This document shows positions 23,593-34,300 of a stretch of DNA of 64,000 bases, piece after piece. This DNA is from Sarcocystis neurona (Eukaryota; Apicomplexa; Conoidasida; Eucoccidiorida; Sarcocystidae). Position numbers and translations under genes: made by a program. The stretch spans positions 1,486,910-1,550,909 of the forward strand of contig KL647290.1 of NCBI GenBank assembly GCA_000727475.1, in the 5' to 3' direction. Position 1 is the stretch's first letter. Every line of letters begins with the position of its first letter. Under the pieces are notes generated by a model. That model made no database searches and had not been told where the DNA came from. It saw nothing but the letters and a program-made list of their open reading frames with translations.

Positions 23593-24750
23593 ATGGCGCG
23601 CCGAGAGTCTGCTGCTGCTTCCGTAAGCAGAGCACCGCTGCAGCTCAGGAAAGTGAAGACACAAGGCGAAGACACTTTGCTGCGTCGTTTTGACGTGTTG
23701 CTGCTGTTGCAGACCCACCAGGCTTCGCTGCTGCACGTGCTGCTCCTGCTGCCTCATCCTCCTCCTCGTCTCTTCAGTGCCTCGAGCCCGCGTGGGCGCT
23801 GCTGCGCGCCTCTTGCTGCGGCTGCTTCTTCTTCTGCCTGTGCGACTTTGGTGGCATGCAGCGGCAGCAGCAGCGGCAACACCGTGAGGAACCGTAAGCG
23901 GAGGAGCAGCAGCGGAAGCAGGCAGAGCTGTCGAAGCTGCGACAACAATGTGGAAAGCTACAGCAACATCGGCGACACGAAGAAACGACGCAGGCACCCC
24001 CCCAGACGTGCGGACCGCGACAGCATCAGCAGCAGCCGGACGGTGGGAAGAGGCGAGAGCAGCAGATGCTGCTGCTGTCACAGTGACTTCAACGACAGCG
24101 AGTCTGCACGACGCATGCGCAGCAGCAGGAACTGCAGCAACCCGGGCAGCAGCGGCGCCGACAGGGAGTGCGGCAGCAGCGGAGGCAGCAGCAACAGCAG
24201 CAAGTGCAGCAACCAAGAAGTGTCCGGGCGCAGCGACACCGGCGGCACCAGCAGAGACGGCGGCACCAGCAGAGATGGCGGCACCAGCAGAGACGGCGGC
24301 AGCAGCAGCAGAATTAGAAGACCGAGGATCCGGAGTCCGGGCAGAGAAGTGGGAAGCAGCAGCAGTAGAGGACGGCGCAGCAAGAAGAGAGGCGGCAGCA
24401 GCAGCAGCAGCCCCGAGAGGAGGTGCAGCAGCGGAGGTGACAGGAGCGACGGCAGCACCGCAAGCCTCTGCAGCAAGAGGAGAAAGATCCACAGCAGCAG
24501 CAGTAGTGTTTTCAGCAGGCTGCAGCAGCAGCGGGACAGCAGCAGCGGGCAAGTAGCGATGGACGATAGCAGCAGCAGCAGCACGAACGAGAGAAGTTGC
24601 AGCAACGGCAGCGCGGAGGACCGGAGGAGAAGGAAAAGCAACAGCAACAACAGCAGCAGTCGCTCTATTTTTGCGACGCATGTAAAATTGACATTTTCCT
24701 TCCCTGTTGATCTGCTGCAGCTCCGGTTTCTCGGCTTCCCTGCCCTGTAG
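23593..24750 (+). CDS. Ser-rich ORF of unknown function, possibly further exons of the upstream gene
   Basis: The frame is open for 385 residues. Its start is non-repetitive (RAPLQLRKVKTQGEDTLLRR, then FDVLLLLQTHQASLLHVLLL), followed by a long Ser/Arg/Gly-rich region made by AGC repeats. It includes three copies of an 18-bp unit at 24241-24294 reading GGTSRD. It ends with HVKLTFSFPVDLLQLRFLGF and a stop. An Ala-rich frame on each strand is also open here, so the coding strand is not certain. It could be a separate gene or the 3' exons of the allantoicase gene. I do not recognise a domain. Confidence 0.25.
   Translation: MARRESAAASVSRAPLQLRKVKTQGEDTLLRRFDVLLLLQTHQASLLHVLLLLPHPPPRLFSASSPRGRCCAPLAAAASSSACATLVACSGSSSGNTVRNRKRRSSSGSRQSCRSCDNNVESYSNIGDTKKRRRHPPRRADRDSISSSRTVGRGESSRCCCCHSDFNDSESARRMRSSRNCSNPGSSGADRECGSSGGSSNSSKCSNQEVSGRSDTGGTSRDGGTSRDGGTSRDGGSSSRIRRPRIRSPGREVGSSSSRGRRSKKRGGSSSSSPERRCSSGGDRSDGSTASLCSKRRKIHSSSSSVFSRLQQQRDSSSGQVAMDDSSSSSTNERSCSNGSAEDRRRRKSNSNNSSSRSIFATHVKLTFSFPVDLLQLRFLGFPAL
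24241..24294. repeat. 18-bp tandem repeat, three copies
   Basis: Three adjacent copies of GGCGGCACCAGCAGAGAC, one with a single C-to-T difference. It sits inside CAG-type repeat sequence and preserves frame. Confidence 0.9.
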
Positions 24751-24779
24751 TCCCCTCACAATAGCTACGACTTCTGCTG

Positions 24780-27700
24780 TATATCTACACGGGTGTATAT
24801 ACTTGCGCAGTACAGATATATATCTATCTATCTATCTATATATATATATATTCACACATGTGTGTACACAACCGTTACTACATACATATATATATAGTGT
24901 ATATATCTGGGTTATAAAGAGATATATACATATATATATATATATACGTGCCTACACGTGCATGTACACACCCGTTGCTGTATACATATATATATATATA
25001 TATATATGTGACAAGAAGTACTTGAACTAGTCGACAGGTTTTCTCATATATACATATATACATATACATGTCTATGTCTCTCTTTTGTTTACCAGATACA
25101 TACCTGACTCTTGTTCAAAGATAAATGGATACACATATACGTATATCTCTTGTTCAAAATATACACGCATATATATATGTATATGTGTACGTCTCACTCC
25201 TGCGGAATATATGTGAACATATATATATGTATATATATGCATGTATGCGTACCACCGCTTCTAAGTATATGTGGAAGAGGTACACATATGTTAGGTATGT
25301 GTGTCTTATCTTTCTGAGCGACACTTGTGCTCACCCAAGATCAACCCTTTCGTCATATGCTGATACACGTCAGCATGTGTTTACGTGCGTGACGACGTTT
25401 GCTTACGGATGGAAATACACAAAGACGCACATATATATTCTGATACGAGGCTGAGATAAATAGATAGAGAAAGACGTGGAGGAGGGGAAAGGAGACGCCG
25501 AGGGCAGCAGCACGACGGGGGACGGAGAGACACCACCCTCCTGGAAAAGCGAGGAGGAGACGAGACGAGGAGGGGGAGTTTGCTGCCAGACGACGGAGAG
25601 AACGACGAGAAGCCACCGGCAGAAGGGAAGCGAGGGGGACAAACGAAGAGAAAACGACAGCACGACGCAGTCTGGAGAGCAGCCCTGTCCCGCTTCTCAC
25701 TCAGCCTTTTCAACGCCTAACGCTGATCCATACATTCCCTCATGTATAGTTATATTGCTGTCTCTTTATAAATTTATATGTACGTGTGCATCTTCCCTGT
25801 TGAAGGAGTATGGACATGTGTGCGTATGGATGGGTCCCTCTCTCTGTACCCATACTACGTGCATACATATGTGTATTGTATATAGTTATTTACACGCTTC
25901 CATTCATATGCATATATGTATATATAACGGTGTCCCTCATATATATATATCCACGTGTATCTATGTGCATTCAGGAATGCGCTGACGAGTGTGCCTACGT
26001 ATTATGACTGAATTTGCCATATTTATGTATCTATACACTTGCGTGCTGGTCACCAGTATATATAAAGACACATATGTAAATACTTACGTATTCGTAAAAA
26101 TGCCCGCATTATTTCTGGCAGTCATACACATATATGTGTATGGTGTCATGTAAATTTTACGTGGAAGCACATACGCGTATTACATGTATACACACACGCG
26201 TGTATGCCTGTGGTCATGCGTAAAGTCATATATATAAATGTGTGTACAACTCTGTAGGCGTGTGGTCAGTTTTCAATTTTTACGTGGACAAGTGCATACA
26301 CGTGTGTGTGTGTGTGTGTTTGGGTTGATACGTCAGGCTCTACATATAAACGTATAAATAGACGTCAGTAGGTGTATGGTTATATGCAAATTTTTTACCT
26401 CTCCACACATATAGAAATATGTCTGTATGTGGTCAGTCGTCAATTTTGTGTGTACGGCCAGAGTCTCTGCAAAGGAGAGACGCCCGTGCGCGGCGCGCAA
26501 ATCTACCAGAACAAACGCCAGTGGGCGTCTCTTTTTCCCCTTTTCGCTCTTTCCTGCACGGTGAAAAATTTAGTGTCTCACTCTTCTCTGACACACTAAC
26601 ACACAGAGAAGTCCACGTTGACATGCACACACACATACAGAAGAGCATCTTCTTGCATCTACGTGAAGTACGCTCGTGCAGATACGTTCTTAAACGTACG
26701 AGGAAGTACGTTACTACGGAGACAACCGTGCCTAATACGCGTATTTATCGTCGGGTAAATACGTTCAAAGTGGGCACGCACACCTGGTGCGCGTGCTAGC
26801 GAGCACAAGTATGGGTGTACGGCGCTCAGCAACGTTGCATGCACCAGTGAAGACATATATGTATACACTGATAACTAGCTGCGTGGATTCGAGTGATGCG
26901 CATATATGCATATACATATCAAGGGGAAGACGACTTGGACGCGGCAGCTGCGGAGCCCCACAGCAGCAGCTGCGCGTAGTTACGTTGCATGAGGCTGCCA
27001 GCAGCAGCACTCCCGTAGCGACTCCAAGCATGCAACGGCCGCAGCAGGCGGCAGGCGCCCTTGATGGGTCCACCTCACACACGCACATGTACGCAAACAA
27101 AAAATTTCACGCACGTAGACATGTACGGGTACGTGCCGGTTGCGCAACACCGGTGGGGTGCGTAGATTAGGTTAGACAAGCTTCTGCGAAGTCGGTGAGC
27201 GAGGCACGCAGCAACGCGCGTAATAGGAGCAGCGCACACTCACAGACACCCACAGACGCGCACGTACGCACACGTGTTAGACGTGGGCCGGTTTACCCGG
27301 CAGTGTAGACACACACGCGTGCTTGTTGGGGTCTCTGTGATGAGTAACTATACAACTGAGCAGGAGAAAAAGTGTGACCACAGAACTCGAATGCAAACGA
27401 CAAAAACAGACGAACGCACATTTTACATATATATATATATATACATGTATATTCATGTGCGTTATATATATATATATATATGTGCACAATGTTGTATATA
27501 TTTTTTTGGTGTACCGGTCTTCTGTATATACACACACAAACACCTGCGCACATACGATGTGTATATATCTTTGGGTATCGGTTTTCTGCACATACACAGA
27601 TAAACCCCCGCGCTGATACGCAGTTCTCCACGAACAACACCCCTGCGTCTGAAGGCAGCTACGTCGCCTCAACGGGGAATTAGGACCGACGAGATAGGGA

Positions 27701-28380
27701 CGCAGCGGCACGTGGGCGACACAGAGGCCCACAGAAAGACAGGTAGTGACAGACGCAGACAGATGCTGGAAACTAGCATAGCACTTTGCTAAGCCGCTAC
27801 ATAGCAACGCAGATGACAGTCCGCGCGTGCGTCCGCGGAAGAGAAATTACAACCGCTCGCAACCAGAGTAACGTAGAGAGCAATAGTCTTCTGCTTCACT
27901 TCGCTGCAGCAGTTCAACCCCAGACATCTGTGAAGCGTCATCAACGAGGGGCCTCAATCCAGTTCTCGGCACCACGGAGGCACGCCTCCTGCTGCTGGAA
28001 CTTCTCTGGTATGGTCTCCAGCACGTTGTGTTCCCCGCAGCTGCTGCTACGCGTCGTAGTAGCAGTCCCCCGGTAGCAGCTCTTGCTGCGCCTAGTGTAG
28101 TTGCTCTGCCTGCTGCTCTGCTGAGCGCGGTTGCTGTCATTGCTCTTTGCTCACAGCTACTTACTCGTGTGCTGCTGTGCTGCTGCTGTTAATGTCGTGT
28201 TTGCTGCTGATGGTGTCGCTGCTTCCAGGGCTAGCGCTGCTGTTGCTGGCGCATTTTGCTTGCTGCTACGCGTGCTGCTTCATTAAGCTTTGCTGCTGCT
28301 GCTCCTTGTACGGCTACCGCGTTTCTGATGATGCCCTTATGGATGCTGCTGCTGCTGTCGCTGATGCCTCCTCAGCGGAA
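24780..28380. other. Spacer between convergent genes, microsatellite-rich
   Basis: TA/TG and TATC tracts (24820-25260, 25740-25960, 26100-26400, 27420-27600) alternate with ordinary sequence. An island with short CAG/CTG runs at 26930-27060 and another at 27900-28370 could hold small exons. One short plus ORF at 28147-28413 has a hydrophobic, Leu/Cys-rich start and ends DASSAETLRLLPRVSH. I cannot support a gene. The plus gene upstream and minus gene downstream point at each other across this stretch. Confidence 0.5.
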
Positions 28381-28500
28381 ACACTACGACTTCTACCTCG
28401 TGTCTCTCACTGAGTATCTCTCTTTTCTTTCTTCTTGAAAGCACTACGACTTCTACCTCGTGTCGCTCACTCAGTATCTCTCTTTTCTTTCTTCTTGACG
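28381..28500. repeat. 60-bp tandem duplication
   Basis: Bases 28381-28440 and 28441-28500 are near-identical copies (core CACTACGACTTCTACCTCGT) differing at about five positions. In one plus frame each copy reads KHYDFYLVSLT(E/Q)YLSFLSS and ends in a stop. It lies just beyond the 3' end of the minus-strand propeller gene. Confidence 0.95.
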
Positions 28501-28617
28501 TGTATTTCTCCAGCATGCCGTCTTCCGCTTTCTCCCGCTTTCTAATTCTTCCAGTCCTTTTTCCCCTTATATTTTCTCCTTGCTCTCTCTTGCCCCTGTC
28601 CTTTTCATTCTATCCTT

Positions 28618-31391
28618 TCATTCTTCGTCCTCTTCTGCTGCTGCAATTTGAACACTACTGTCCCGCACGCAATTAAGTAGCACTGCCTCCGCCTGCAGTT
28701 CTCGTTGCTGCTGCTGCAGCAGCAGTCTCGTCGTTGGCCGTACAGACAAGAAGCGTTTCCATGGCAGCATGAGGGCCTCCTTTGTGCACGCAAGACTTTC
28801 CTTTTTGGGGACAGAACGAAGTGGAAACGAAACGGAAGCAGCAGGAGCAGCAGCCGCAGAGAGAAATAGGTCTTGCTCTACGGCTTCCTGCTGCTGCAGC
28901 AGCTGCGTGCGTTCTGCTCTGCTGCAGCTGCGCTGTTGTCGCGCCATCTGCTGCTTCTGTAAATGTCGCAGCTCCTGCTGCAGCTGCTGCACATCAGCGA
29001 CTTTTCGTGAAAGAATGCGTAAGTCATCTGCGTCTCCCATCAACCAGCTACCTGGTTTCCAGTAGTGTAGCATGCTGCTGTTGTCGCTGCTCACGCCGAT
29101 AACTCCTCCCACTCGGCTATACATTATGTCGCATGCAGTCATGCTGCTGCTGCTGCTTACACCTGCTGCTGACGCACGGCATCTGCGCGGGCCGCTTCGG
29201 CCGCAGGAAAGGAGACCGCAGGAGCCGACGCCACGCCGGCAGCAGCAGCAGCAGCGGGAGGGGGTGTCACTGCCTGAGGGACAGGACGAGCAACGGCAGC
29301 AAGAAGAGGAGAGGCAGCAGCGGGAGGGGTTGCAGCAGTGGAGACAGCACGGCTGCTTTTGGAAGGAACAGGTTGAAGGGGAACGTGCTGGTGGTGGATC
29401 AAATGCAGCAATAGCAGCAGACGCAGCACAAGACGCGGCAGCGGCAGCAGCAGCACTTGAAGATTCAGCGCCATCACCGGCGGGTGCAGCAGTAGGGGCA
29501 TTCGAAAACGCAGCATCACCCGTGTTGGGTACAGCAGCCTCAGTGGAAGACGCAGCAGCAGAAGCAGCAGTTGCGTGAGGAAGAGAAACAGCAGCAGACG
29601 CAGCAGCTGTCTGCGGACAAGAATTAGCAGCAGCAGGAGTAACACTGGGGATGCGGAGATGAGTATCAGACGGATGGACGCGGGAACCGGAGCAGTGAGC
29701 AGCAGGAACAGGTACAACTGCAGCACCAGCAGCAATAGAGGGAGGTAAGGTGTGCGCCAGATCAGAAGCAGCCCGGGTGCTGCAGCTTTTGCCGTTGCTT
29801 CTGGTGTCGCTAGCAGATGTGTCTCGGCGCTCCGTAGCAGCAGCCGCGTATCTCCATCTCTCAACGCCGTTGCTGCTGCGGGTGCTGTTGCAGCCCCCTA
29901 CGACGGTGCAGCAGTTGCTGCTTGTGCTGCAGTTTCTGCAGAGATCGCTGTTGCTGATACAACTGCTGCTGCCAGGCCTCACGCTGCAGCGATGGGCAGT
30001 ACGGGAAGAGCAGGAGCGGCAGCAGTCGTCAGGTCTACAGAAGCAGAGCCCGCTGCTGCAAGTGTCGCTGCAACAGCCACCGCAGCAAGAGTGCTTGCAG
30101 ACCCGCTCGCTACTACCATCGCTGCTGCTGCGGCAACCCCTGCCGCTGCTGCCGTACGTCGTGTGTGGCGTGTTGGCAGTCTCGCTGCTGCTGTTATTAC
30201 TGCAGCAGGGACGTGAGCAGCTTGGGAGACTGCAGCAGCACCAGCGATAGGAACGGAGAAACGCGTCGCTGCTGTAGCCGGCTAGACCTCGTGTGGGGTT
30301 TTTCGCTTGGGTCGCATGCATCACGTGCACCGCGACTAGCTGCGACAATTTCGCTGCTCGCTTATTTCTGGCTGCTCGAGCCCAAAAAATCTTGAACAGC
30401 GCTGCGTCGTTGTATTCGTCAAAAACATTGGCGCCTGGAAGCCACACTGCCGCACAGCTGCCGAAGGACGGCAGGTACTGGCTGCTGCTGCAGCTGCACC
30501 ACACATACTGATTGCTGCTCTTGCTGGTGAACTGGCATCCGCTGATGCTGCTGTTGTTGCAGACGGGGCTGCACGCTATGACGGGGTGTACGTACACCGC
30601 AGCAAGCATGCCGGTGCCAGCTAGCCAACGCAGCTGTTGCACCGGATGTCGCTGCTGCAGCAGCCGCAGCAGATCCTCTCCCAGAGGAGAGGGCAGAGAT
30701 ACCAGCAGTTTGCAGCGCCCCGCACTACGGAGGTAGGCAGCTGCAGCAGCGGACGCTTCTCCGTTCGGCTTTAATGGAGACGAAATAGCAGCAGCAGCGG
30801 CTTTGACTTCTGTTCTACAGACAGACGACGCAGCACCGACCTCTGTTCCTTTTATGAGGACAGGTAACGCAGCAGCTGCAGCAGCTTCTTTCTTCTCTTT
30901 TTTGCAGAGAAGTTGGGGGGAAGCAGCAGCACAACAGCCGTCAGCAGCAACAGAAGCGGTAGTGGTAGCAGCCGAGGCAACTGCTGCAGCCGCAGCGGCA
31001 CCCGCAGATGAACCACCAGCAAGAGCAGCAGAAGCAGAAACAGCAAGAGGGGACCACGGAGGAGGACCACGCGCGGAAGCAGCAGCAGGAGCAGCAGGAC
31101 ATGACGCAGCAGCGAGAGCAGCAGGAGACGAAGCAGCAACAAGAGCAGTACAGGCAGCAGCAGCAGAAGTACGAGGAGCAGCGGCACTCGTAGGGAGAAG
31201 TGAAGAAGGAAGGACTTTTTTAGTACGTGTTTGATTCGAACGAAGCAGCGAGTAGAACGCAGAAATGTCGAAAATGAGAATTCTTCCGTTGACGCAGCCA
31301 ACAGCAGCTACGCACGGCAGTTGGGGGTTGACGCTGACCGCCAGCAACGGGTTCTTCGATATATGCTGCCAAGCGAAGCATCGCTGTCGGC
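28618..31391 (-). CDS. 3' terminal exon(s) of the WD40-like gene
   Basis: A CCCTCAG acceptor (minus strand) opens at 31391, phase 1. The frame gives RCFAWQHISKNPLLAVSVNP and then a blade ending ILIFDISAFYSLL. An Ala-rich insertion, a non-repetitive island (GEDLLRLLQQRHPVQQLRWL; WLPGANVFDEYNDAALFKIF), a Ser/Cys/Ala-rich insertion, the blade IMYSRVGGVIGVSSDNSSML, and a coiled coil (VADVQQLQQELRHLQKQQ) follow. The last residues are acidic and the stop is at 28618. Hidden introns in the repeat-rich middle (29.2-30.2 kb), where other frames are also long, are possible. Confidence 0.5.
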
Positions 31392-34300
31392 CTGAGGGAC
31401 ACCAGCAGCAGCACCGGTACAGAAGGCAGCAGCGAGCTAAGAGAAACAGCGGCGGGAACCGCAGCAAGGGGAGGAAGCGCAGCAGTAGCAGCAGGACGTG
31501 CAGCAGGTGTCGGGCTGGTCACACCAGCAAGCAGCGCAGGGAAGAGGAGGAGCAGCAGGAGGCGGAAGAGCTAAGCCAGAAGCAGCAGCCCCGTGGTTGC
31601 AGCAGCGCCAGCAGCAGCGCGACACAACTCGCCCAGCCCAAGTGGCTAGCAGCAGCACCACGCGGCAGGAGATGCAACAAGCGCCGAGACAGAGAGAGGG
31701 GAACGAGAGAAGAAGTATCACTCCCGCAGATGAGCGGCAGCAGCAGCAGCACGGCAGGAGCACAAAAAAAAGGAACCCCACGCCAACGATCACGACAGTA
31801 GCCGCAGCAACAGCAACAGTCGCAGCAGCCACGAGGAGACTCGGACCGCTACACCACCGCGACAGCACGTCTTCGCTTTCTCCTCTCCTTGCTTCTCTAC
31901 ATGCACGCTCATAAAATAATAATAAGACATATACATATCTGTATGTACGCCGGTGTATCATGTGTAACAGTGTACGTGTATGTATGTATGTACATGTATG
32001 TATGTATATGGATGTATATGTGTGCCTCTCTATCTGCGGCTGTATATGCATGTATGTATACGTGTGTATGTACACTTGTGTATATGTATGTATATGTCTG
32101 TATGTGTGAAGGTGTGCGTATATACGTATGTATATGCGTATATGTACGTACACGTATGTATATGCGTGTATGTATATATATACATGTATATGTATATATA
32201 TGTATGTACGCGATTGTATGTATGTGGGCGTCGTATATATATGTACGTGTATATATGCATGTATATTTATATGTGTGTGTACGCATATGTGGGTCTGTTC
32301 ACATGTGTCTTGGAGGGACGTCTTCCTCTTTTTGTCTGCGCGTCTTTGCAGAGCCACGTCGACGCAAAAATATACGCTCCCCGCACAGATCTTCAAACGT
32401 CCACTTCCTCAGATACATACACCAACTTCTATCTATCTGTCTATCTATGTATCTATGTATCTATCTATGTATGNNNNNNNNNNNNNNNNNNNNNNNNNNN
32501 NNNNNNNNNNNNNNNNNNNNNNNNNNNNNNNNNNNNNNNNNNNNNNNNNNNNNNNNNNNNNNNNNNNNNNNNNNNNNNNNNNNNNNNNNNNNNNNNNNNN
32601 NNNNNNNNNNNNNNNNNNNNNNNNNNNNNNNNNNNNNNNNNNNNNNNNNNNNNNNNNNNNNNNNNNNNNNNNNNNNNNNNNNNNNNNNNNNNNNNNNNNN
32701 NNNNNNNNNNNNNNNNNNNNNNNNNNNNNNNNNNNNNNNNNNNNNNNNNNNNNNNNNNNNNNNNNNNNNNNNNNNNNNNNNNNNNNNNNNNNNNNNNNNN
32801 NNNNNNNNNNNNNNNNNNNNNNNNNNNNNNNNNNNNNNNNNNNNNNNNNNNNNNNNNNNNNNNNNNNNNNNNNNNNNNNNNNNNNNNNNNNNNNNNNNNN
32901 NNNNNNNNNNNNNNNNNNNNNNNNNNNNNNNNNNNNNNNNNNNNNNNNNNNNNNNNNNNNNNNNNNNNNNNNNNNNNNNNNNNNNNNNNNNNNNNNNNNN
33001 NNNNNNNNNNNNNNNNNNNNNNNNNNNNNNNNNNNNNNNNNNNNNNNNNNNNNNNNNNNNNNNNNNNNNNNNNNNNNNNNNNNNNNNNNNNNNNNNNNNN
33101 NNNNNNNNNNNNNNNNNNNNNNNNNNNNNNNNNNNNNNNNNNNNNNNNNNNNNNNNNNNNNNNNNNNNNNNNNNNNNNNNNNNNNNNNNNNNNNNNNNNN
33201 NNNNNNNNNNNNNNNNNNNNNNNNNNNNNNNNNNNNNNNNNNNNNNNNNNNNNNNNNNNNNNNNNNNNNNNNNNNNNNNNNNNNNNNNNNNNNNNNNNNN
33301 NNNNNNNNNNNNNNNNNNNNNNNNNNNNNNNNNNNNNNNNNNNNNNNNNNNNNNNNNNNNNNNNNNNNNNNNNTATGTATCGTATCTATGTATCTATGTA
33401 TGTATCCATATCTATCTATCGATATCTATCTATCTATCTACTATATACATATCTGTGTAAGGGACTAGAGTTGAATACACGCGTATCCTTATATTTGCAT
33501 AGGTCTATGTGTGGTATTTTGATCCTGTACACATATATATATATATACATATCCCTTCGCGTACAGAAAATGTGCACGCGTACGGCACAAGCGCGTATCC
33601 ATACACCCGCACAACTACACAAACATATGTTGAAATGCATGCGTCTCTACATCTCTTTGTATATACATGTACGCACAAATACGCAGACATATATATATAT
33701 ATATATAGTGTAACGCATGCAATAAAACACCTCGCTGCGTATATATATTTATATAGAGAGAGAGGCTGGGACGTGCAGCAACGGTACCAGAGGCGAGAGT
33801 CCACACCCGAAGATAACCGCCCGCATCGCTCGTCAGCATCACCGGTGCTTCTTCAATCTCTTCCACATTTTCTTCCTCCTGCTGGTGCACCTGCTGCTGC
33901 TGTTGCTGCTCGCCTCGCCTCTGCCGTTTCTCCTCCTCCGTCGCAGCTCCACGTGTTTCTCTTGCGCCGTTCCCTGCGGTTGAGGCCTCGTCTGTTGTTG
34001 CTGCCGCTCCCGCACTTGCTGCTGCAGCTTCTGCTGCTGCACTATCTTCTGCTGCAGTTTCTTTTTCTGCTGTGCTAGAGCGTCTTCCTTCATTCCTCTT
34101 CATCTCGTTGCTGCTGATTCTGCGAAGTCTTCTCACGAGGCCGGGACTCGCCGTCACATCCGTAGGAACGCAGCCTGCCGGAAACTCCCCTTCGTATAGA
34201 AGCAGCGAAGAGGACGTCTCCTGTTGCTGTTGCTGCTGCCGTGGGGTTCGTTGTTGGCCTCGGTGTTGCTGTCGCTGTTGTTGCCGTTCCCCCTCGCATT

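Noticed and set aside
23404..24759. Ala-rich 451-codon ORF on the minus strand
   Set aside because: It is the stop-resistant GCN frame opposite a Ser/Ala-rich plus stretch, and runs at its C-terminal end into microsatellite-coded Tyr/Ile residues.
28147..28413. Hydrophobic Leu/Cys-rich plus ORF, possibly a membrane protein
   Set aside because: The hydrophobic part is the translation of CTG/TGC repeats, not a convincing membrane segment.
31437..32396. 319-codon minus-strand ORF beginning in His/Thr/Tyr repeats
   Set aside because: The first two thirds translate TA/CA microsatellite; the rest is Cys/Ala low complexity in a frame different from the propeller blade.
31889..33713. Plus-strand ORFs of 450-580 codons crossing the N gap
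   Set aside because: Their length comes from unknown bases and microsatellite; the visible residues are Tyr/Ile/Cys/Met strings from TATG repeats.
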